From assembly GCA_039881145.1 (NCBI GenBank), contig JAYKKI010000052.1:13934501-13998500 (forward strand): a stretch of DNA of 64,000 nt, written 5' to 3'. Within the stretch, counting starts at the first letter, position 1; each line of letters opens with the position of its first letter. Under the pieces are notes generated by a model. That model searched no databases. It saw only the letters and a program-made list of their open reading frames with translations, and was not told where the DNA came from. The stretch is from Druceiella hillmani (Eukaryota > Arthropoda > Insecta > Lepidoptera > Hepialidae). Made by a program: the position numbers and the translations under genes. Below, one piece after another: positions 12,348 through 24,862 of this stretch.

Positions 12348-13121
12348 CACCTTCTATTAACAATTATTACTTTTTCATGTTCTCTTATTTCTTATCGCTT
12401 TTCCGTGTTATTAATTGTTGCTTTTCATGTTCTCTTATTTTAGGTTACGCTCTTTCTACGGGTTAAAAGTACTCTGTGTATTAATTCAGTTCAAGAACCA
12501 TATTTAAATTCATCTTCCATGGACAATTGGTGCTTTTCCATGTTCTCTTATTTCTTATTGCTTTTCCGTGTTATTAATTGTTCCTATTCCATGTTCTCTT
12601 CTTTCTTGCTTTTCTGCGTTATTAATTGTTCCTTTTCCATGTTTTCTTATTGCATAAAAAATGTCGTATTTTATATTACGCTCTTTTTGTGGATTAAAAG
12701 TACTCTGTGTATTAATTCGATTCAAGAACCATATTTAAATTTACTTTCATGGACAATTGTTGCTTTTCCATGTTCTCTTAATTCTTATTGCTTTTCCGTG
12801 TTATTAATTGTGGCTTTTCCATGTTCTCTTATCGCATACAAAATGTCGTATTTTACGTTACGTACTTTTTGCGGGTTAAAAGTACTCTGTGTATTAATTC
12901 GATTCAAGAACCATATTAAAATTCACCTTCTATGGACAGTTGTTGCTTTTCCATGTTCTCTTATTTCTTATAGCTTTTCCGTGTTATTAATTATTGCTTT
13001 TCCATGTTTTCTTGTTGCATAAAAAGTGCCGTATATTATGTAACGCTCTTTTTGTGGATTAATTACTCTGTGTATTAAATAAAGTACTCTATGTATTAAT
13101 TCGATTCAAGAACCATATTTT
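12348..13121. repeat. Minisatellite, about 180-bp unit, about 4 copies
   Basis: Units share GCTTTTCCATGTTCTCTTAT, then ACGCTCTTTTTGTGG, AAAAGTACTCTGTGTATTAA and TTCAAGAACCATATT. The TACTCTGTGTATTAATTC landmark recurs at about 12470, 12701, 12882 and 13065. The second interval is 231 rather than about 181 bp because an internal stretch of about 50 bp (CTTTTCCGTGTTATTAATTG type) was itself duplicated. The 167-codon open frame through it (12519-13022) is a by-product of the repeats: its translation cycles with the unit. Confidence 0.92.
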
Positions 13122-14460
13122 TAAAAAGGTTCACTGAAATCTGGCCGATTGCTAGATGCGTTTACGTAATAAACATCCAAATACTTTTGGTGGAATTAGA
13201 ATTTTACGCCAGTGGAGCTGCTAGTAAGCCGATATGTTACCTCGCTGCATGAAATATGCGTGCCAATATTATGTATTTTATATCTGAATCTGGTATTGTA
13301 TCTATTTGTTGATACCAGTGTGGAAGTGGAACATATTTCTTTGCTGTTGATAAGTTTCTTTGTTCCTTTTAAATTAAAGAAATGGTTTGATAGATTTTTC
13401 GAGGTTATGTTTCTTTAGGGGCGTTATGAAAAAAATAACGAAAGTGAAATTTTATGATGCGCGCGCAAGATGCAAAAAAATTGACAGGATGAAGTTGTTC
13501 ACTAAACATGCGGGTAATGACTGATATTATATTCATGACTATTATTGAGGAATTAATAAAAACTAATACAAATTTATATGTGTACAAATCTAAATTATAT
13601 CCGTGCTTTTAAATCATATTTTATAGTATTTGAAATCTAATAGTGGTCTATAAAATTTAAAAAAATATATTGATTGAAAAATACATCTCCATACATATAT
13701 AAAACAATATATCAAAAAGAAAATATTTGAAAAACCAAATCGCTAGTATTTGTAAGTCATTTACATGGAAAAGTGATGGGTAGCGAAAATAATAAAAAAC
13801 TGGAGTATTAATTAGATAAGAAATGGTATGAAAAGCGAAGTAAGAAGAAAAAAATATATACTCAACAAGGATAAATCGGATTGAAAAATTGTTTTGTTTA
13901 CTTCGGTTTCTCCTTGTCTTAAAAGAATTGTAAAAGGAGATGAAAATATATTTCTACAAATACGAAATGAATTTTTTCATGAATTTTAATTCATAAGTTT
14001 AATTGCTTTATTACAATCAGATTGTAGGATGAATATTTTAAAATTTCAAATATTTTTTAACAACAAGTTCGTAAACAGAACTGATGGTTTCTTTAGAAGA
14101 GAATGGTCTTTGATCTCAATATTTTGTATCCACGAAGACAAAAATAAAATTATATCTTTAAATATATAATTATATTCATAAATATATATATATATATTTT
14201 TTTTTTGGGCGCCACTTTTTGTGCCCGCAATCATATTTAAATATATCCTGCCTACATATTCAAAATAAAAATATCCTTCTTATTTGAAGTTCGTTATTTC
14301 CAATCTCATTTGGTTCGATTCCATCATTTACACATATTTCATTGAATTCATAATAAACGTTTCAACAAATATAAATAAAAAATATAGTCGAAGATAAAAC
14401 TCCATTACTGTGGACAAACAACTTAAGTAATACTTACCTACGCGTTTCGTTTTGTTTTTC
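13122..14460. other. AT-rich DNA with a small AT tract
   Basis: No gene. A short (AT)n plus T10 run lies at 14181-14206. Confidence 0.5.
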
Positions 14461-14464
14461 TATT

Positions 14465-14660
14465 ATTTAGAATACATTTCCAGAGCCAACATTAAGCGAT
14501 GGCGCAACGGCTCGTAGCGACCGGCACAACTTTGCCAGTTAACTCCGTTAATTACATCTGACCACTGTCTCCTAACTTTACAACAAACACAAAGTTCTAG
14601 GCGTAGGACCTCTACGGCACACAAAACTCCTTGCCTGAAATTGTACAGGATGACGATAAA
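14465..14660. other. GC-balanced non-repetitive island
   Basis: Mixed-composition block including GATGGCGCAACGGCTCG near 14499 and GTTAATTACATCTGACCACT near 14549. No open frame. Candidate regulatory DNA from composition only. Confidence 0.25.
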
Positions 14661-15655
14661 TTACTGGTTTATCTCTTAAAATATAGAGCAAACCTATCTT
14701 ATTTATTCTAGACTTGAGCACTTCTCTAACTGTCTCTCTAGGCTTGCTGGCGTTAAGATATCTTTTTCTATTATCAGTCTCCGGTTACGAATACGTGCTG
14801 GTTCATCTAATATCTTTTATATATCTCGTTTTCTTAGAGCCTAGCTTGCCTAGTTTTTGGGTATAAATGTTGAACCTTTGAGAATTTAAGCTTTTTCTTT
14901 TATCCTGTAGACTGAATTGTAACTTTTAGGCAAACATTTTTTGCTCAAAACTTTCTATTTAATTTGAAACTCAATTTTTTATTTTTATTATTTTACATTA
15001 TATATTTAAATTTCGCCCTCGTTCTTTAATTAATTAATTGATCTGACGTGCCGTATTCTTTTTAAAGACGTAATGTAATTTATGAACGAATATTGAAACT
15101 AAATTTTAAGATAACACAACTTATTATAATACAAAAGTAGAGTCCACCTAAACTGATGGGATGTTAATTTGAAATTGCGGAAATAAATAGTTTAAAGAGA
15201 TATTTTTTAAAGATTAATTCAGTAAACGCTTATCTTTACGCACCGAAAACTATTTTTGTTGTGTTTCTAAAGTTTAAAATAAACAATTGTATAACTTTCC
15301 TTCAGTTCTTAATTTTGCTCCTATGATTAAAATATTTTCTTATTATCAATTTTGATTTAATACAAAACGAAAACAAAATGAATGATTTAGAGGAACTTGG
15401 TTTTTAGTAGTTTTTTTTTTTACTAATGTCAAATTTAAATTTTATTGATACAGCTGAACATAGTGGGAATGTGTTTAAAACTTGTTATTTAATTAAAGTT
15501 TTACTTGGCATATTTAATATAATACAACTTATTTTATTTAATGTGTGAAAGTTATTTTTATATAGATAATTTTAATTTAAAAAGATCATTGGGATCTTTT
15601 TAAAAGTTTTTCACTCACGTTTTTCTTTTATGATTTAAATATAGGTCTTGCAAAA
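14661..15655. other. AT-rich non-coding DNA
   Basis: No gene, RNA gene or array recognised; several poly(T) stretches. Confidence 0.5.
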
Positions 15656-15659
15656 TATT

Positions 15660-16060
15660 TTGATGGAAATTTGTCTAGAGCGGTATCAACACGCATTGCC
15701 CGCTATCGTATATCTACACTCTGTATACGCTGTTTATGAGTCTTTGTTTAGTTGTTTGTTTGTTAGTTGAGATACAGAGATTTCATTAATCAATCTCAAG
15801 GAGTCGAGAGTAGGTACGCGAGAGGAGTTCCCAATGAAATTAAATCTAATTTTAGGGTTTGACAGTATTTGTGTTAGAACAGTCTGCGCGGTTTGGGTAA
15901 ATTGAGGATGGGGGCAAAATGTTTGGGCCGCCGTCGTGGGTGTTAATTTTGTAGTAGGGGTGGATTGGTAACATTAGTGGTCGATATTTAGTTTGCTAAG
16001 TTATTCAATTATTCGATGGATTATCCTAGCAGGTCCTTAAGTTCAGTTTAACGCCATCAT
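15660..16060. other. GC-balanced non-repetitive island
   Basis: Contains GGGCCGCCGTCGTGGGTG near 15925 and GGTACGCGAGAGGAGTTCCC near 15813. No ATG-started frame of note. Candidate regulatory or conserved non-coding DNA. Confidence 0.25.
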
Positions 16061-16204
16061 TACTGGTTATGGTTAAAACGTTCATTCTTTCGATAATATT
16101 AATCCCATTAACAATTCAGTAATTTTATTGATGTACTTCAAGTTGAGCTGTGAAATTGGATCTTGACATTTTTATAATACATGAATAGTAATAAATGAAA
16201 AAAA

Positions 16205-16695
16205 CCTGTCAAGCACGACTGGAACTCGCACTATGTGGGTTCCAGATCGTACACATTTAGGCATTTATAAACATTTAATGGTGCATAATATTAATTAAAC
16301 TTTTTGGAACAAAAATATATTGCCTACTATATATAACAGGCGCTTGTTTAAAAAAAATATATTAAAATAACGATTTTCGGATGTTTTCTTTTACTTGTGC
16401 TGTGAGACAGCTTCTTGTCAAAATTTCATGATTCTAGGTCAACGAGAAGTACCCTATAGGTTTTGATTTATCGGGGTCGTATTTTTAATGTTTTCTTTGT
16501 ACTGCGTTGACTTGGAAGCTTGATTTTTTATAACTCTAAAGACCATAGACCTAAGTACTTGATATTAATTTTTATTTCATACCTGCACAGTTTCTGAGAA
16601 AAAGGGTCTTAAAAGACAGACAGATAGACAGATATACGGACAACAAAGTGTTCGTATAAAGATTTCTTTTTTCCTTTTAAGGTAAAGAAATCTAA
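16205..16695 (+). mobile_element. Copy of GGCCAAG/GGGTTCC lepidopteran dispersed repeat
   Basis: Starts 'CCTGTCAAGCACGACTGGAA', a decayed version of CCGGCCAAGYGCGAGTCGGA, followed by CTCGCAC..GGGTTCC. It continues through TTTAGGCATTTATAAACATT and ATATATTGCCTACTA, and ends with AGACAGACAGATAGACAG and TTTTTTCCTTTTAAGG. The same ordered words recur at 31797-32200, 36337-36660, 56700-57240 and 59705-60300. It has no coding capacity. From what I know of Lepidoptera this is one of their commonest interspersed repeats. Confidence 0.8.
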
Positions 16696-17730
16696 AAATC
16701 AAACATATCCAGTTGTTTACCTAATTAACACAAAAGTTATAATAAGTAAAAATATTCATATTAAGAATAATTTTATTCCGTTACTTTTTTAAGTGACTCA
16801 TTGGCTCAGCGTTAAAATATTAGTCAGAATTCGGGGTTGAAATCTAGGAATATATTTTTTAAACTAATATAAAACAAAGAAATCCTTTAACCTGTTGATA
16901 TTTTTGTTAACTATTGGAGAACTGAATACATTTCAATGCCATCTGCTATATTTACAATATTAATTATCGCATTGAAGGAGCCGCATTTATAGTTGCAAAA
17001 TCTCTAATACTTATACTTAAATTAACAAAAAATAATTTACTTATTTTATTTAAAATGAGAATGGCCTAGAAATTAATGAAGTAATATACTCTCTCAATAT
17101 TTATATATTTTATGAAATAATTTCTCTTTTATTCCCAAAATATAAATCAGAAACATTTAGAATCACACTTACTATCATTTTGTGTTCTTTAAATGTATTG
17201 TTGATAATATTTGTATATAAATATTTCTTAACTTGCTTGCAACATACTTTGAAGTATTTTTGGTGTGTAAATAATCAGCTTATAGTTACATTACTTACTG
17301 TTAGGGACATTTACTTATGTGATATTTCTTATGTGTACTTAACTTTTATTTAACAAAGTATTAAAAAATAATACCATATTTTATAAGCCAAAAGAATAAC
17401 TATATAGAGAGTATATTTTACATAAAAATAATTTTACTAACAAGTTGCCATGTAGATAAAAATACACTGTTTTTCAAATATCATTAATTCAAGGTACAAT
17501 CTGGTGAAAAGTGAATATATGATTGGATTGGATAATCTTAAAAATTAATCGAGTTACAAAGACGGCTATGTGAAATTGTGAGGTCATACTTAATATGGCT
17601 TGTTGTGTTCCGCAGGAGCGAGTGTGACGGAGAGATATATCTGCCCTCTCTGTCAATAAATTGAAAGCTCATAACTCAAATAAATTATAATTTCTTTACT
17701 ACTAATTTTGAATAAACCTGAATTTTAATT
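16696..17730. other. AT-rich non-coding DNA
   Basis: No gene or repeat array recognised. Confidence 0.5.
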
Positions 17731-17734
17731 TTTT

Positions 17735-18165
17735 TTACTTAACATGAATTGAAGAACATATAACTACCTAATTGTTCCTTTTGAAAATGACGACATTTAC
17801 TAAAATATTTATTACTGGAATCAAGTTATAAAAAAAATTTCACATTTCTGTACTTAAACAATTTATTAATAAATGATTACAATTTGGAACGTATTCCTAA
17901 ATCTTGTATTATAACACTAATAAACCAAAATACTGAATTTTCACATTTTACTTAAAATTGGAAGTTCAATAACAGATAACTACCCAACTGTTTCTTTTGA
18001 TAATGACTACATTTCCGAAAGTATATATTATTGGAATCAACTTATTTCGGAATTGTTTTCGAAAAATTTTACATTTTTGTGCTATACACTCAAATAATTT
18101 ATTAATAAATGATTACAACTTGAAACGGATTCCTAAATCTTGTATAATAACACTAATAAACAAAC
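17735..18165. repeat. 236-bp tandem duplication
   Basis: TTTATTAATAAATGATTACAA, then 'TCCTAAATCTTGTAT' and 'TAACACTAATAAAC', occurs at about 17862-17925 and again 236 bp later. The shared part begins with ACTACCTAATTGTT / ACTACCCAACTGTT. The copies are moderately diverged. Confidence 0.85.
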
Positions 18166-18234
18166 ACATTCAAAAACAAACACATACTAGCAAACACATA
18201 GGTAATATCATCCAAAAGAAGTAATCAATTCAAA

Positions 18235-18600
18235 CGTATTATGTCGCCCACAAATTACTGAACATAAAATGCTAATAGGAACACATACAAAACAGCGCTA
18301 ACGAAACACAAACCCATAAACATAATCAATTCTTTGTGCCGGCGACCAATAAACTTGGGAGTGCCTTTTAACGTTAATGCTCATATGTGCGGAGTTCCCA
18401 CGTAGACACTGTTACATTAAACTAATAGTTATTCACGTAACAGCACAGGCATTTACAAATTGGAAACTACCCCCTTAGGTGTTGGTGTATAAATTAATTG
18501 CTTTCTACTTGCAGAGTACAAATGAAGGTTACATATTTAAATAAACCACCCAATTCAGACCTCCCGGGTATATAGAGATGGCTAAGTATAAACGATAAGG
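18235..18600. other. GC-balanced non-repetitive island
   Basis: Contains TTTGTGCCGGCGACCAATAA near 18333 and GTGCGGAGTTCCCACGTAGA near 18388. A splice-acceptor-like CTTTCTACTTGCAG ends near 18513, but there is no adjoining coding frame. Candidate regulatory DNA. Confidence 0.25.
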
Positions 18601-18955
18601 GTTATTCAGCTGGTTGAAGGGACATATATTACATGTTATGTAAACATATATATGTAAGAAGATCCCATGTCTGGCTGTATGTTTTTGTATAGATTTGTAG
18701 TGTTTTGAATAGATATTTGAATGAGGAAAACGCTATTAGCAGATAGAGTAAGGACAAGCGATTTTGAGTTTGTTACATATTTCGATCCGGTTTGCATGGT
18801 TAACATTTGCTTTGTGAATTGATAATTAAAATGTCGCCCTACTGATTATTTATTAAACGAAATATTTTGTTTTAAATTCTATGTAACTAAGTTGTGTAAT
18901 TATAATAATTATAGAGAGAGTTTGTTTGTTTTTCGAGATTTTATGTGATAAACCT

Positions 18956-19100
18956 TTCTGATATGCGTCGAACTGGCACTACATGGGTTCCATACAGATT
19001 TAGGTACTTATGATCATTTAAGGGCACGTACTATTTCTATTAAACTATCAAATAATTTTTTTTTTTTTCATAAACTAAAACCGTAACGTAACTATACCAC
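18956..19100 (+). mobile_element. Fragment of GGCCAAG/GGGTTCC repeat
   Basis: GTCGAACTGGCACTACATGG, GTTCCATACAGATTTAGG and ATGATCATTTAAGGGCACG match the first 100 bp of the copy at 16205. The body and the GACAGACAG end are missing. Confidence 0.6.
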
Positions 19101-20275
19101 ATACATATAATACAGTACATATTTAAAAACAATTGAAATCTAGATAATTGCTATAACTTTCCAAATTTTTCTCATAATTGGACAATTCAAGCTGTAAGTA
19201 TACGATATTTGGTTTGTTTCACGTTATACGTTATCCTTAAATGTTAAATTAAAAACCTGTCTTATTGAAAAGTACAACATAAAATATCATGCTATTAAAC
19301 TTTTATTAGCCAATTAAATTATAATTTAAGTTTTCAATTATTACGTGTTAGTGAAAATAGGGCAATTGGATATTAGGCCTTGTCAAATTTCATGTGATAT
19401 TGTTACATAAAAAATCGCCTTTATTTAGCTGGAATGAACTGATATTGCGAATATGCGAATTTTATAACTGTTAGTTACATATTTTAATACTCATCAGCAG
19501 TTTTCATTGTCTAAGCTATGTGTAATATTAACATATTCTCCACTGAAATAAAACTAAAAGGGAACTTGTATACTTTGGCCGAAGGGAATTTACAGCGTTT
19601 TTATTTATTTAGTCGAAAGAAAATTTAAAATATATTTTGAATTATAAAGCTTCAAAAGAAGTTATAAAATTATTTACGTACAAATTTTGTTTATGTAAAC
19701 AAAATATTTGTTGTAGTTTTTCCGATTTAATTAGCATTTTCGTCATTAAACACTTAATATAGAAATAAGAGAATTGTCAAATACTAGACAAGAAATAAAT
19801 TTATTAAAATAGTTCAAACAATATGTTAAAAAAGATATGGTAAAAGAATAGTTTTGTAGTAAAATAGTTTTTTACCTTTATACTTTATTAGTTGCAAATG
19901 GTTTTATGACTGTTGCATATTTTATTTTATGTATTTGCTTAGATTTAGGAAAAAAGAAGAATAGTGAAATAATTCACGTTTCGTAAAGCAAGAAAAAAAC
20001 GGATCTCGACGTGATTTTATCAGATGTCTGCAATGGATCTCTATATGATATCAGCGTATCTCTCTCTGCTTGACAGAATATGTTAAATATATGCACGATA
20101 ATAACACTTGATATGCCATTTTGATTGCTAAGTGTAAGCTTCCATTCAGCTTATACTTAAGCTTTCACTACGCTTTTATCAAATTACTAAAGAAACCCTT
20201 GAAAATGATATGCAAAAAATTTCTCTCCAAATCGATGAAATATTAGTTTTTCGACCAAAAGAAAAAGGAAGCTAC
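19101..20275. other. AT-rich non-coding DNA
   Basis: No gene or repeat array recognised. Confidence 0.5.
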
Positions 20276-20279
20276 GTAT

Positions 20280-20720
20280 CCACCCCAAAACAAAACTCGC
20301 CCTCCTTCCTACTCAAACGTTTTACAATAATTGTCACATTAAGCACGAAACTTTAGCAATAACAAGCACAACCTATAAATAACTCCACGGACTAGTTCCG
20401 TAAGTATTAAGGGACGCCTGGTGTCCATTTGCCGTTTCAGTATTAGCATACTCGTTTGTTTAACTTACACTCGGTTAATTGGTGATAAATTAGCCGGAGT
20501 CTAGCTTGCTACGGTGGGTTAACTTCCTATTGGCTAACAGTCCACCTGTACCTAACTTGGCTTCGTACGACTGTCCGTTTAAACACGTGTAGAGGCTTTA
20601 AGGCGAATATATTTACCGACTTAGCGCTACGAAGTGCAACTGGACTTTCCTTAAGTTAGGTGCAATGCAAATAATGTTGACATTTATCGTAGAAACAGTT
20701 TTAATGTTGCTGGTCAATAT
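20280..20720. other. GC-balanced island with homeobox and octamer-type motifs
   Basis: Non-repetitive block containing GGTTAATTGGTGATAAATTA (about 20474-20493), TTAACTTACACTCGGTTAAT and the POU octamer ATGCAAAT at 20665-20672. No open frame. It reads like a developmental enhancer, but this rests on motif density and composition alone. Confidence 0.3.
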
Positions 20721-21065
20721 TTTACGTTAATTTGTTGATGTTGCAAGCACAATTTAAAAAATTTCTGATATATTTCTTTCGTTGGCGAAGAAAGGATAAT
20801 ATTTGCGTTTAAATAAAGCGGACAGTCATAATTTATTTTTAACAAAATTCAACATAAAGATGGACTAAATGTTTTTTTTTTCTAGGGTGTGTTTCTCAAA
20901 TAATTCCGTCAAGTTATTACTGATATCCGTGTACAATTAATATTTACACGGGTATGAGTAATAACTTTATATAATATTTACAAAATTTATATTTTATTTT
21001 ATGTATTATCTATATTTAAAATAATAAAATAATTCTTCACAGCAAGCATTTTTAATAACATGTTA

Positions 21066-21348
21066 TTGTAATTTAATTTTTCACAACTAAAGGAAGCTAC
21101 GTGATGTAGTATTATTTCTACTTTATTCAAATTCTTTACCACGACCTAGGTTTCGTTGTATTACAACATTTCTTGGTGGGTAATTTGTAAAAATGTTCTT
21201 TACAAATTGCCTATCTGAACATGTCGTTATACAACGAAACCTATGTCGTGTTAAAGAATTTCATTTAGCGGATAACGGAGTTTCATTTAGTTGTGAGGAA
21301 TTAAATTAAAACGAATTTCTACAAAATAAACGCCAAATATATTCAATA
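21066..21348. mobile_element. Foldback (hairpin) element, copy A
   Basis: Left arm 'CACAACTAAAGGAAGCTACG', 'TGATGTAGTATTATTTCTAC' and 'CCACGACCTAGGTTTCGTTG' is mirrored by the right arm 'CAACGAAACCTATGTCGTG' (less its first bases) and 'GGAGTTTCATTTAGTTGTGA'. The right arm then continues with ACGCCAAATATATTC, the outer end of the family. The arms have diverged and the middle is disturbed. No open frame. This is an older relative of the near-perfect copy at 24872. Confidence 0.85.
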
Positions 21349-22009
21349 CATTCAATACATTTATTTAATACTTTTTAAATATGCTTCTTTTTTACTTTGA
21401 AGAATTTAAATGTCTACTAAAAAGTAACAATAGATTTTTACATTTTAAACTTATTTTAGATCAAACTACCCCTTTTTTGCATCATTCACAAAAAAAACCC
21501 ATAGTGGTCCCATTTTTTTTTTTTTATAAACTTAATTAACTATTTAACTAAAATATGTGTCGTGTTGTTTGATTAAAGTAATTATGAAATTCATTTTCAT
21601 ATACTTTAAACTGAATATAAAGTAAAATATTATTTTCACCAAAGTACAACTAAACCTACTAAAAGTGGCCATAAATGCATTGATTTGGGGTTCTTTAAGT
21701 ATTCATTGTAAAAGCAGGAACTATTATCAAACTTTAGGACCAACAAATAGATATTAAAACGACAAGTAAATAGAAAGATCTATTAAAATTTTATATTAAT
21801 CTATAATTTAAGTCTATTTTTATTCAAATATATTTTACATTTAAAAAGGTAAGAATTTTCTGGTATTAGTGAGAAATGTATTATTTAATTAATTTAATTT
21901 ACTATATATAAATCCTGGTTATATTTAATAGCAAAGGAACCTGTAAAACAATAATTTATGGCTTCAAAATAAACCGCGAAAACTAATCATATACGAATGT
22001 GCACGCACG

Positions 22010-22360
22010 TCTTAAAACATAAGTGTTATCACCACGATACATCAAGGCGCCTAAGGCCTTTGTTTAATTTAGTAAACTCCCATGTTAACTGTCAGTCACA
22101 AATAAAGCAAACGCAGTGAAGATACATCAGAGGTGAAGTAACGTTTTTATTTCGTTAAACAGGTCGAGTCTGTTAATTAATTAAGAAGGATGTTCCCCAT
22201 TCTCAGAAGCAGAAGGTCTTACCTCCTTGTCCGTTCGCAGTGTCCTTACGATATTTCTGCCCGTGTAAGATCGTGTTTTTTTTGTGCAGGACCGAGTACA
22301 CATACGTCGTTTTGTCCGATACAGTTCGATAGGGACTTAATTGGTGATATATTGAGGACA
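22010..22360. other. GC-balanced non-repetitive island
   Basis: Contains AAGGCGCCTAAGGCCTTTG near 22044 and GGTCGAGTCTGTTAATTAAT near 22163. No open frame or repeat. Candidate regulatory DNA. Confidence 0.25.
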
Positions 22361-24165
22361 TTTTAACGTTATTACACCGTCGTTATACAATGAAAACGTG
22401 TCAGACAATGACAACGAAAAATATCGTAGACAATGAAAGTGGAACAGTTTTGTTAAACAGTAGACGTTTTTCTTATGGCTGAACAACGCTAAATAACGGG
22501 TCTTTCAATTAATTAAATTTGTCACCATAATAGATTGGAACTGAAATAGAATTGCCTTGCCTTGTTCTTGTTTCTGTTAGAGTGGATCTTTTAAACCAGT
22601 TTCGTCACCAATCGAACCCTATTATGTACTACGACTGTTACTAAAGAGTCGTTCCTTTTAAACCTATTTTCAAATTTATTTTTTTAATTTGAAACATCCA
22701 CTTACATTGTTTTCGATTTTAAATAATATTGTTTAGGAAATGTCGTTAAAAGTTCACATCATTTTTAATAACATATTAAAGTCAAGGAAACTTGAAAGAA
22801 AATTTGTGTCAATATTTCTTCGACTTTTTCCTAATAGGTAAAATTTTACTATTATATAGTTGATTATGGCATAGGTTTTCTTTTAAATAGTTTAAGTGTT
22901 ATCCATTTTGGTACTAGTTAAATTCTGGTGTATTTACCAATACAATGATCAAAAAAATTATATAGATATACACTAAATTGAAAATAAAGTTATTAATGGA
23001 AACACTAACACGTCATTCTTTATAAGAAAACATAGCCAAGTTTTCTTTGGACGACGATGAAGGTTTAATTAATATGAAATTCTTTAAAACTATGTTTTAT
23101 TATGTAAATATTTCATTATGTAATCATTTATAGTAAAATAAAAAAAATGGCATTAATAGTAACAGTACAGTAATGATTAATAGTACAGTACAATTTAAAT
23201 TATATAATTTCCGAAGATTTTTTTTGTCGACTTGGGTATAATAACATTTTTCGAACTTGAGATAATCATATTATTTCCACTCAATCTCATAATTCTTTAA
23301 TTTATTATTTCACTATATAAATAAATCTTCGTCCTTAGGTCTGTATGTATGTACATATGTAAGTACATATGTACGTATTACATATGTACCTTTTTACGTA
23401 TGTACGTATGAGGACACGCTATAAGTCGCAATTCTTTTTTCTATCGATTGGTTAACAATCAGAATAGAAGCCTAGTGATTTTCCCAATGATTTGTCACAA
23501 GGGTTTAGTTTTTATGAACATTATGAAATGGGTTTAGTTTGTTAAAATAAACCTCCCTTTTTATTACACGGTAACTTTTCCTGACCTTCTTTTCTTTTTG
23601 CTCTTTAATAAATAATAAAAAAGTACAATTTTCATTATTAGTTTTACCAACGATTTTATCCAACGCAGATGCTTAATAATACATGCTATCCTTTGTTTCA
23701 TAGTTAGCAAAATCACAATATCTTCATTTCTATTGAAATTTATAATTAACATAATTATTTAAGGTTTTATTAAAATTTTATTCATTTATCCAATGCTTTA
23801 TAAAGAAGTTCCATATATGATGAAAAATGCAAAATTAATTATAATGTAAGAGACGAAAATATGTAATGATCTATTTAAATTTAAAATTTAAATAAATATT
23901 ACAGGCGTCTCAAGTGAGTTCACAAAGTCTGGCTTTATTCTGACCATATGATCTCCACCAAAATTTAAATTCTAATAAATATATTATATTTTATAGCATA
24001 AAAATATAGCAAAACTTCATAGTAGAAAAAATTACATTTCACTAGCGAAAGAAGCAGCCATAATTTCAATCTTAATACTAAATCCTCTATATGGCCTTAT
24101 GTTTCACAAAAAATTTCACATGTTGCCTTCTTGAAACTTAGCAAATCCCAGCGGTATACTTTTAT
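22361..24165. other. AT-rich DNA with a GTAC-rich palindromic patch
   Basis: No gene. At 23342-23412 GTAC and GTATGT/ACATAC words alternate (TGTACATATGTAAGTACATATGT and related), making overlapping short palindromes. The rest is unique. Confidence 0.5.
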
Positions 24166-24169
24166 TTGA

Positions 24170-24480
24170 AAGATCAAGAACTTTTCAGACGCCAGAAGTC
24201 CGTATCGGCAGACGTGCACTGCAACCTGACGATACCTATGTGCATAAATTGAAAATATTTTAATCTTGAGAGTTCATTGCACCACAGCGATCTCCTTCGG
24301 GAGCTAGTATAGCCATTCAGTTTTATTTAGTTATTCACTTTCAGGATGAGCAAGACGTATTGAAGTGAATTTTCACGTTTTAGCAATGGAGTTTTATGCT
24401 CTCGCTGCAATATTTGTTTTAGTGGTCGTGGTAGTTACTTGCTAGTCATTGCCCGCTTTTGCTCCTGATTTGTGTACCAT
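24170..24480. other. GC-balanced island carrying the mini-ORF
   Basis: Unlike its flanks, this block has mixed composition. An arthropod initiator match TCAGTT lies at 24318-24323 and the mini-ORF begins 68 bp downstream. A short upstream frame (ATGAGCAAGACGTATTGA at 24344) precedes it. No TATA box is seen about 30 bp upstream of the initiator. Confidence 0.25.
24386..24445 (+). CDS. Possible 19-residue hydrophobic leader peptide
   Basis: ATG in a favourable context (G at -3 and G at +4) opens a 19-codon frame, MEFYALAAIFVLVVVVVTC, ended by TAG at 24443. It has the shape of a signal peptide or membrane anchor. Past the TAG the same frame continues for 26 codons (SLPAFAPDLCTIDKLF..) to a TGA near 24523. 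It could be the first exon of a secreted or membrane protein whose donor precedes the TAG (GTGGTAGTT at about 24427-24436 is a weak donor), the start of a pseudogene, or chance. I do not recognise a family. Confidence 0.2.
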   Translation: MEFYALAAIFVLVVVVVTC

Positions 24481-24862
24481 TGATAAACTCTTTGATTCTG
24501 AAGAAATTAACTTTATAATTGACTGAATCGAATTAGTATACATTTAGTTCAGGAAATCAAATGTTCTTGCATGGAAATATTATCTGCTCTCTAAGATAAA
24601 TTTTCTATATTGGAAAACATATTTGTTACAAATTTAATAGATATTTTTCTTGAGAAATATACTTAAATATAATAATATGTATACTAGTATAATAATTTTA
24701 AGACTATAACTTAAAATATTGCTTTTTTCTTTTCAGGTATGTAGCAGATCAAAAATAGTCAAATGGGAAGTTAACATAATCTACTGGTGATGTCAAAGTG
24801 GTAACTATTAAGGCATATTATTTTATTGTTATAATTTCTCGCATAAAAACATAACATAAAAG

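Noticed and set aside
12519..13022. 167-codon plus-strand open frame, the longest in the window
   Set aside because: It runs through the minisatellite of about 180-bp units; the translation repeats with the unit and is rich in Phe, Ser, Leu and Cys with no domain.
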